From contig CABSNX010000135.1 of assembly GCA_902479205.1 (NCBI GenBank), forward strand, positions 1 through 5,558: a stretch of DNA of 5,558 bases, written 5' to 3'. Each line of letters begins with the position of its first letter. Positions within the stretch are counted from its first letter, which is position 1. Made by a program: the position numbers and the translations under genes. The DNA is from an uncultured Collinsella sp. (GTDB lineage Bacteria; Actinomycetota; Coriobacteriia; Coriobacteriales; Coriobacteriaceae). Below the pieces are notes generated by a model. That model searched no databases and had not been told where the DNA came from. It saw only the letters and a program-made list of their open reading frames with translations. Positions 1-5,558 of the stretch are shown piece after piece.

Positions 1-34
1 GGTCAGCCCGTGGGAGGCCAGGGCGCCGCTGACC
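1..34 (+). rRNA. rrf: 5S ribosomal RNA, 3' end (partial)
   Basis: This is the 3' third of a 5S rRNA, cut by the window edge. It aligns without gaps to the 3' end of E. coli 5S rRNA as I remember it, with about 22 of 34 positions identical. The match covers the helix IV hairpin (GGTC...CCC), the loop E strand (TGGGAG then AGGG) and the final helix I strand ending GCCGCTGACC. The expected length from the helix IV loop to the mature end is also right. The 5' half and the helix I partner lie outside the window. A rho-independent terminator follows 34 bases later, as expected at the end of an rRNA operon. The alternative, a protein C-terminus ending at a TGA at 65-67, is less convincing. The exact 3' end is uncertain by a few bases. 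Confidence 0.72.
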
Positions 35-68
35 GGTGGACGGCACCGAGCCGCCGCAACGGATTGAG

Positions 69-100
69 AAGGGGGAGGCCTCGCGGCCTCCCCCTTTTTT
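69..100 (+). terminator. Rho-independent terminator of the upstream rRNA operon
   Basis: A perfect 10-bp GC stem (GGGGGAGGCC, 71-80, pairing with 85-94) closes a TCGC tetraloop. It is followed by six T residues (95-100), and two A residues before the stem extend the pairing. This is a canonical intrinsic terminator reading rightward. It ends transcription from the presumed 5S/rRNA operon and isolates it from coaE. There is no matching T tract for the minus strand. Confidence 0.95.
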
Positions 101-110
101 GCGTTTGATA

Positions 111-131
111 GAGAGCTGTAATACAGAACTC
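111..131. other. Imperfect 21-bp dyad, possible operator
   Basis: The core CTGTA-A-TACAG (116-126) is a perfect odd palindrome, flanked after a two-base mismatch by GAG (111-113) and CTC (129-131). Eight of ten position pairs around the centre at 121 are complementary. It sits just after the terminator and upstream of the candidate coaE promoter. That fits a repressor site or a minor hairpin, but no specific regulator is recognised and a short dyad may be chance. Confidence 0.25.
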
Positions 132-167
132 GCCTTCGTTTAGTTTGTCTTACTGTTTGGCTGTATT

Positions 168-198
168 TTGAGTCCTTCTTTTGTATTTGCGCGATAAT
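168..198 (+). promoter_or_regulatory. Candidate coaE promoter (TTGAGT / GATAAT)
   Basis: A GATAAT hexamer (193-198, five of six to consensus) and TTGAGT (168-173, four of six) are separated by 19 bases, longer than the ideal 17. Transcription would begin near 205, giving a short leader before the coaE ribosome site. The surrounding 101-214 spacer is AT-rich compared with the genes. A promoter is needed here because a terminator lies upstream, but the exact hexamers are uncertain. Confidence 0.4.
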
Positions 199-214
199 AA
201 CTCCCATTGGCGTT

Positions 215-221
215 AGGGAGG
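215..221 (+). promoter_or_regulatory. Ribosome binding site of coaE (sets the ATG start)
   Basis: AGGGAGG lies five bases before the ATG at 227 but only two bases before the in-frame TTG at 224. The spacing favours ATG 227 as the true start over the one-codon-longer TTG. Confidence 0.8.
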
Positions 222-226
222 ACTTG

Positions 227-868
227 ATGTTTACCGTTTTTGTCTTGGGCAATATTGCTTCGGGTAAGTCGACTGCCTGCCGCTATCTCAAATCTCATGG
301 CGCCATGCTTATCGATCTGGACGAGCTTGCCAAATCGCTGTATGTGCCAGGCTCCGATATCGTCAATGCCCTCGCGGAAGAATTCGGTTGGGACATTCTG
401 GACGGGGAGGGCGGCGTTCGTCGCAATGTCCTTGCTGCTCGAGCTTTCGCCTCTCCTGATACAGTTGCGCGGCTCAATGGCATCGTTCATCCGGTTCTCA
501 TCGAACAGCTGTCACTGAGGATCCTTGATCCGGTCTGCTGTACGGTTTCGTCCCCCTGTTATCCCTTTGCGGTTGTCGAGGTTTCTGCCCCGACTGGTTT
601 TGAGGATGCTTTTGGCCTGGCTGATGAAATTCTGGTTATCAGCGCTCCTTTAGCAGTTCGTCGCGAGCGTGCCATTCATCGTGGTATGGAGCCCTTTGAT
701 TTTGATGCGCGCTCTGCATGCCAACCTGATGATGCTTCGCTTTGCAATCTCGCTACGACGGTAATCGATAATGCGGCGGGCGATAACTCGTTCTTTGAAC
801 AACTGGACGCATGGCTTGCGCGCCATGGCTTCGGGGATGTAGTGGATAAGGATGAGGCCGATGCCTAA
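227..868 (+). CDS. coaE: Dephospho-CoA kinase
   Basis: The 213-residue protein is predicted to phosphorylate the 3'-hydroxyl of the ribose of dephospho-CoA with ATP, the last step of cytosolic coenzyme A synthesis. The P-loop is G8-NIASGKST-16. The acidic LIDLDELA segment (28-35) replaces the usual DAD-type substrate motif. LNGIVHP (83-89) matches the family's conserved I-x-H-P, an arginine-rich lid segment (VRRERAIHR, 144-152) follows, and the C-terminal Q...VIDN pattern is present. Length is normal for the family (about 200). Two motifs are divergent: the P-loop lacks the common GGIGSGKS form, and the usual PLLFE segment reads APTGFED (121-127). There is no C-terminal extension of the kind seen in mycobacteria. 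Its end overlaps the start of the next gene, suggesting translational coupling. Codons look more T-ending than in uvrB. Family assignment is firm; full activity is inferred. Confidence 0.9.
   Translation: MFTVFVLGNIASGKSTACRYLKSHGAMLIDLDELAKSLYVPGSDIVNALAEEFGWDILDGEGGVRRNVLAARAFASPDTVARLNGIVHPVLIEQLSLRILDPVCCTVSSPCYPFAVVEVSAPTGFEDAFGLADEILVISAPLAVRRERAIHRGMEPFDFDARSACQPDDASLCNLATTVIDNAAGDNSFFEQLDAWLARHGFGDVVDKDEADA
848..852 (+). promoter_or_regulatory. Ribosome binding site for the transglycosylase gene
   Basis: AAGGA sits inside the coaE coding region, eight bases before the ATG at 861. The earlier in-frame ATG at 852 overlaps this site and has only a weak GGA five bases upstream. The spacing therefore favours 861. 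Confidence 0.55.
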
Positions 869-1442
869 GACACGTTTCTTTACGTGGTATCGCGTGGCGC
901 CACTTGCCGTTATTTTCGTCTTCGGCCTTATTTCGCTCGTCTACTCGTATGCTCCTGCCGCCTTCTTTAAGCCTCTGTATCCAATTGACTACGAGGCGTA
1001 CGTAAAGCAATCGAGCATTTCGCACAATCTTGATCCGTATCTGGTGTGTGCTGTCATAAAGTCGGAATCGAATTGGGATCCCGAGGCAGAGTCGAATCAA
1101 GGCGCTCAGGGATTGATGCAGCTGATGCCCGAGACTGCCCAGGATATGATTGCCAAGGGTCTTGTCGATGGTAGTGAGTATTCAGCCGACGACCTTAACG
1201 ATCCCGCTACGAACATCGAGTTTGGCTGTGCGTATCTTTCGTATCTTCTAACGTATTTTAACGGGTCGACTGACAGCGCCATTGCCGCCTATAACGCCGG
1301 CATGGGCAATGTCGACGGATGGGCGCAGCAGAGCACGTCGCTTCATAATGCAATCACCTTTCCCGAGACGCAGGCGTATCTGATTCGTGTCAATAATGCC
1401 TGGGTTCGCTACAAGACCCTCTATCCCGATCGGTTCGTATAG
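861..1442 (+). CDS. Lytic transglycosylase, GH23/Slt-type, membrane-anchored or secreted
   Basis: This 193-residue protein is predicted to cleave the MurNAc-GlcNAc bond of peptidoglycan, leaving a 1,6-anhydroMurNAc end, on the outer face of the membrane. The N-terminus has basic residues (K3, R5, R11) and then a hydrophobic helix at about 12-32. It could be a membrane anchor, or a signal peptide cleaved near the APA at 31-33. The catalytic domain spans about 50-185. It shows the catalytic glutamate E69 in KSESNWDP, the GLMQLMPETA signature (84-93) and AYNAG (143-147), all standard for SLT-fold enzymes. No LysM or other wall-binding domain is present, so it is a minimal enzyme. It overlaps coaE by eight bases and is probably co-translated with it. 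An alternative ATG at 852 would add three residues. Its role in wall turnover, growth or division cannot be told from sequence. Confidence 0.9.
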   Translation: MPKTRFFTWYRVAPLAVIFVFGLISLVYSYAPAAFFKPLYPIDYEAYVKQSSISHNLDPYLVCAVIKSESNWDPEAESNQGAQGLMQLMPETAQDMIAKGLVDGSEYSADDLNDPATNIEFGCAYLSYLLTYFNGSTDSAIAAYNAGMGNVDGWAQQSTSLHNAITFPETQAYLIRVNNAWVRYKTLYPDRFV

Positions 1443-1462
1443 GACTATGCCTGCCGCCTGCG

Positions 1463-1468
1463 TATACT
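1463..1468 (+). promoter_or_regulatory. Candidate -10 element for uvrB
   Basis: TATACT matches five of six positions of the -10 consensus, with a TG two bases before it (close to, but not exactly, an extended -10). It lies in the 51-bp gap before uvrB and would start transcription near 1475. No good -35 hexamer is seen near 1440-1445. uvrB may have its own promoter in addition to read-through from coaE. Confidence 0.35.
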
Positions 1469-1493
1469 GCAGATATATGAGTTAGGAGTATCC

Positions 1494-3734
<2,241 letters not shown>

Positions 3735-3737
3735 TGA

Positions 3738-3773
3738 ACAGGCCCCGAGTTCCCTGTGGAGCTCGGGGCCTGT
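3738..3773. terminator. Bidirectional hairpin between convergent genes
   Basis: Two 16-base arms (ACAGGCCCCGAGTTCC, 3738-3753, and 3758-3773) pair completely, with one G-T wobble, around a CTGT tetraloop. The structure begins four bases after the uvrB stop and fills most of the 65-bp gap before the stop of the opposing FAD gene. Neither side has a clear T tract: the plus side continues GTCGTTC and the minus side TCACTACTTCC. It may end transcription on both strands by another route or protect the 3' ends. It is strong as a structure and less certain as an intrinsic terminator. Confidence 0.75.
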
Positions 3774-3799
3774 GTCGTTCGGACGCGGGAGTTCGTGCG

Positions 3800-5440
3800 C
3801 TAGAGGTCTGCTATCAGCGCCTCGGCGCAACGGATGCCGTCGGTGGCGGCACTCATGATGCCGCCGGCATATCCGGCACCCTCGCCGCAAGGGTAAAGGC
3901 CCGGAGTCGACGTGGCGTGGCATGTTCGATCGCGGGTGACGGTGACCGGGGAGCTCGAACGCGTCTCCACGCCAGTGAGGACCGCATCGGGGCGGTCATA
4001 GCCACGCAGTTTCTTACCGAGCAGGGGGATTCCCAAACGAAGCGATTCGACGATATGCTGCGGGAGGGCATCGTCGATCGCCGTCCAGGTCACGCCAAGT
4101 GGATAGGTCGGTTTTACCTCTCCGGGTGCCGTGCTGGCGCGCCTGGCAAGGAAATCCCCGACGAGCTGTGCCGGCGCGTTCCAGTTGGAGCCACCCAGGC
4201 GATAGGCGGCTCGCTCGCAGGCGCGCTGGAGTTCAATGCCTGCGAGCGGGTCATCGTCGGGAAGGTCGTCGGGTGTGACGTTAACGAGTAGGGCGGCATT
4301 CGCGTTGCGCCCGTTGCGGGCATTGAGGCTGGCGCCGTTGACGCACAGATGGCCCTGCTCGGAAGAAGCCGCGACAACCTGTCCGCCGGGGCACATGCAA
4401 AACGAGAACACGCTGCGGCCGTTGGGGAGATGGGCGACAAGCTTGTAGGGGGCTGCTCCGAGTGCCGGGTGCCCCGCCGAAGGGCCATATTGGGCACGGT
4501 CGATGTCGCGCTGTGGATGCTCGATGCGCACACCCATGGCAAAGGTCTTTTGCGTGAGGGCAACGTCATGTTCTTTGAGAAGCTCGAATACGTCGCGGGC
4601 GGAATGGCCGCAGGCGAGAATGAGGTGTTTTGTGGCGATTGTCTCGCTTGTGGCTTCGTGCGACGGTTGGACATCGACGCCGGTGATGGCGCCAGATCCA
4701 TCGGTTCGAATATTGACGAGCTTTGTTCGATAGCGGACGGTTCCACCGAGCTGCTCGATGCGCTGAGAAATGTTGGTGACGACGGTGGGGAGGATGTCGG
4801 AGCCAATGTGCGGCTTTGCGTCCCACAGGATGTCGCGAGGTGAGCCCGCTTCGACGAAGGTCTCAAGAATCAGTCGATGGGCAGGATTCTTGGTTCCCGT
4901 GTTGAGCTTGCCGTCCGAGAAGGTCCCTGCGCCGCCCAGGCCAAATTGTATATTGCTTTCGGGGTCGAGGATACGCTCCTTAAGAAAGAGGTCAATCGCT
5001 TCCGAGCGGCGAAGTGCGGGGTCGCCGCGCTCGATAAGCAGGGGTTTAAGGCCCGCTTCGGCAAGGGTGAGGGCGGCGAAGAGACCGGCGCAACCGGCGC
5101 CGACAACGACGGGACGCCCCTTGGGTGCATTCGGGACAGGGTTGGGGAATGAAGGAGCCTCGTCGTCTACCATACGGATGCGCGAGCGGTCGCGCTCGGC
5201 GACGCGGTCGACCACCTCCTGCTCGAGTCGAGAGCTTGTCAGCTCAACTCGAAAGCTCAAAATAAAATGGACATCTCGCTTTTTACGGGCGTCGATTGAC
5301 TTGCGGTGGAGCTCAATGCCTTTAATCTGGGAATTCTCGCATCGCAGGGCTCGCTTGACGGCGCGTCTACCAATAGCAAGGCAGGCAGTTTCGTCGCCGG
5401 CCTCATCGAGTGACGCGTGGACTTGGGTGATTTCGATCAT
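3800..5440 (-). CDS. FAD-dependent dehydrogenase-like protein (COG2509 type), substrate unknown
   Basis: This 546-residue flavoprotein is cytosolic, with no signal or membrane segment. An N-terminal domain (1-105) includes the RKSIDARKKRDVHF segment (46-59), typical of this uncharacterised family. A Rossmann FAD site follows: VVVGAGCAGLFAA (111-123), with E137 at the end of the second strand for the ribose. Further conserved patches are FGLGGAGTFSDGKL (166-179), ACGHSARD (276-283), SFCMCPGG with C348 and C350 (346-353), and the C-terminal flavin-contact motif CGEGAGYAGGIMSAATDG (518-535). All motifs are intact. The family is annotated only as NAD(P)/FAD-dependent oxidoreductases, and I cannot name a substrate. 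The start is the ATG at 5440, six bases after AAGGAG. A longer frame running upstream to 5527 begins with adapter sequence and is artificial. The gene is convergent with uvrB and functionally unlinked to it as far as can be seen. Confidence 0.92.
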   Translation of the reverse strand: MIEITQVHASLDEAGDETACLAIGRRAVKRALRCENSQIKGIELHRKSIDARKKRDVHFILSFRVELTSSRLEQEVVDRVAERDRSRIRMVDDEAPSFPNPVPNAPKGRPVVVGAGCAGLFAALTLAEAGLKPLLIERGDPALRRSEAIDLFLKERILDPESNIQFGLGGAGTFSDGKLNTGTKNPAHRLILETFVEAGSPRDILWDAKPHIGSDILPTVVTNISQRIEQLGGTVRYRTKLVNIRTDGSGAITGVDVQPSHEATSETIATKHLILACGHSARDVFELLKEHDVALTQKTFAMGVRIEHPQRDIDRAQYGPSAGHPALGAAPYKLVAHLPNGRSVFSFCMCPGGQVVAASSEQGHLCVNGASLNARNGRNANAALLVNVTPDDLPDDDPLAGIELQRACERAAYRLGGSNWNAPAQLVGDFLARRASTAPGEVKPTYPLGVTWTAIDDALPQHIVESLRLGIPLLGKKLRGYDRPDAVLTGVETRSSSPVTVTRDRTCHATSTPGLYPCGEGAGYAGGIMSAATDGIRCAEALIADL

Positions 5441-5446
5441 CGAGGT

Positions 5447-5452
5447 CTCCTT
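5447..5452 (-). promoter_or_regulatory. Ribosome binding site of the FAD gene (sets the start)
   Basis: On the minus strand AAGGAG lies six bases before the ATG at 5440, an ideal Shine-Dalgarno site. It decides the start against the longer in-frame reading that enters adapter sequence. Confidence 0.9.
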
Positions 5453-5457
5453 AGATG

Positions 5458-5490
5458 CAAGAAAGAGGCCGCCCGGTGTCCCAGACGGCC
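5458..5490 (-). terminator. GC hairpin in the FAD gene leader, terminator- or attenuator-like
   Basis: On the minus strand, GGCCGTCTGG and CCGGGCGGCC (5490-5467) form a 10-bp stem with two G-T wobbles around a GACA loop, followed by TCTTTCTT. It lies between a TATAAT hexamer and the ribosome site. It could end a gene lying beyond the contig edge, or sit in the 5' leader of the FAD gene as an attenuator. The T tract is interrupted, so termination strength is uncertain. Confidence 0.5.
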
Positions 5491-5503
5491 CGAATGCGTT
5501 TTG

Positions 5504-5509
5504 ATTATA
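5504..5509 (-). promoter_or_regulatory. Perfect -10 hexamer (TATAAT) upstream of the FAD gene
   Basis: The minus strand reads TATAAT at 5509-5504. A -35 element would fall at about 5527-5532, where the genomic sequence has been replaced by adapter, so the promoter cannot be completed from this window. Transcription would start near 5497, giving a leader of about 57 bases that contains the hairpin. Confidence 0.45.
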
Positions 5510-5512
5510 GAC

Positions 5513-5558
5513 CTGTCTCTTATACACATCTGACGCTGCCGACGAATAGCCTTGTGTA
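5513..5558 (+). other. Nextera (Tn5) sequencing adapter, non-genomic
   Basis: The 19-bp Tn5 mosaic end CTGTCTCTTATACACATCT (5513-5531) is followed by GACGCTGCCGACGA (5532-5545), the reverse complement of the Nextera read-1 primer tail. Next come an 8-base segment ATAGCCTT (5546-5553) in the index position, then GTGTA (5554-5558), the first bases of the P5-side primer. ATAGCCTT is the reverse complement of AAGGCTAT, which I recall as i5 index S520. This is adapter read-through left in the assembly and is not a natural transposon. True genomic sequence ends at about 5512. Confidence 0.98.

Noticed and set aside
1..34. Stem formed by GGTCAGC (1-7) and GCTGACC (28-34) as an independent small RNA
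   Set aside because: In the 5S model the GCTGACC strand pairs with the missing 5' end of the rRNA and the first bases belong to helix IV, so this local pairing is probably coincidental.
2..67. Possible C-terminus of an upstream protein ending at TGA 65-67
   Set aside because: The 21-codon frame has no recognisable content, and the same bases fit the 3' end of 5S rRNA over 34 ungapped positions. The terminator position suits either reading, so the rRNA explanation is preferred.
224..226. TTG start for coaE one codon upstream
   Set aside because: It would leave only two bases between the ribosome site and the start, while ATG 227 has five.
4770..5504. Long plus-strand open frame (244 codons) opposite the FAD gene
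   Set aside because: It is Arg/Ser-rich low-information translation antisense to a gene with intact FAD motifs. It has no convincing ribosome site or known domain.
5513..5531. Natural Tn5/IS50 end suggesting a mobile element
   Set aside because: The 19-bp sequence is the engineered mosaic end and is followed immediately by Nextera primer and index sequence, so it is a library artefact.

Overview
The window looks like a short-read assembly contig from a mid-to-high-GC Gram-positive bacterium. The most likely group is an actinobacterium of the Coriobacteriia, such as a gut Collinsella-like organism. This placement is inferred from base composition, GC-stem terminators, strong AGGAG-type ribosome sites and the coaE/uvrB neighbourhood; no taxonomic search was possible.

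Layout. Positions 1-34 appear to be the 3' end of a 5S rRNA, so the contig starts inside an rRNA operon, followed by a textbook intrinsic terminator (69-100). After a 126-bp AT-rich spacer with a weak candidate promoter come three plus-strand genes. They are coaE (dephospho-CoA kinase, 227-868), a membrane-anchored or secreted GH23-type lytic transglycosylase whose start overlaps the end of coaE (861-1442), and uvrB (excinuclease ABC subunit B, 1494-3734). A 16-bp perfect-arm hairpin in the 65-bp gap separates uvrB from a convergent minus-strand gene. That gene (3800-5440) encodes a 546-residue FAD-dependent dehydrogenase-like protein of the COG2509 type. Its leader (5441-5512) holds a strong ribosome site, a GC hairpin and a perfect TATAAT hexamer.

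The last 46 bases (5513-5558) are not genomic. They are Nextera/Tn5 library adapter: the mosaic end, the read-1 primer tail, an 8-base index and the first bases of the P5 side. An open frame running into this adapter produces the artefactual N-terminus MYKRQ on the FAD protein; the real start is the ATG at 5440.

How the genes relate. CoaE completes coenzyme A synthesis, the transglycosylase cleaves peptidoglycan outside the membrane, and UvrB is the damage-verification helicase of nucleotide excision repair. They share a strand and probably at least partly a transcript, but not a pathway. The FAD protein is independent and of unknown substrate. I see no CRISPR, mobile element, toxin-antitoxin or defence system, and nothing here that amounts to a new biological system. 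The most useful observations are the adapter chimera, the rRNA edge and the small regulatory structures.
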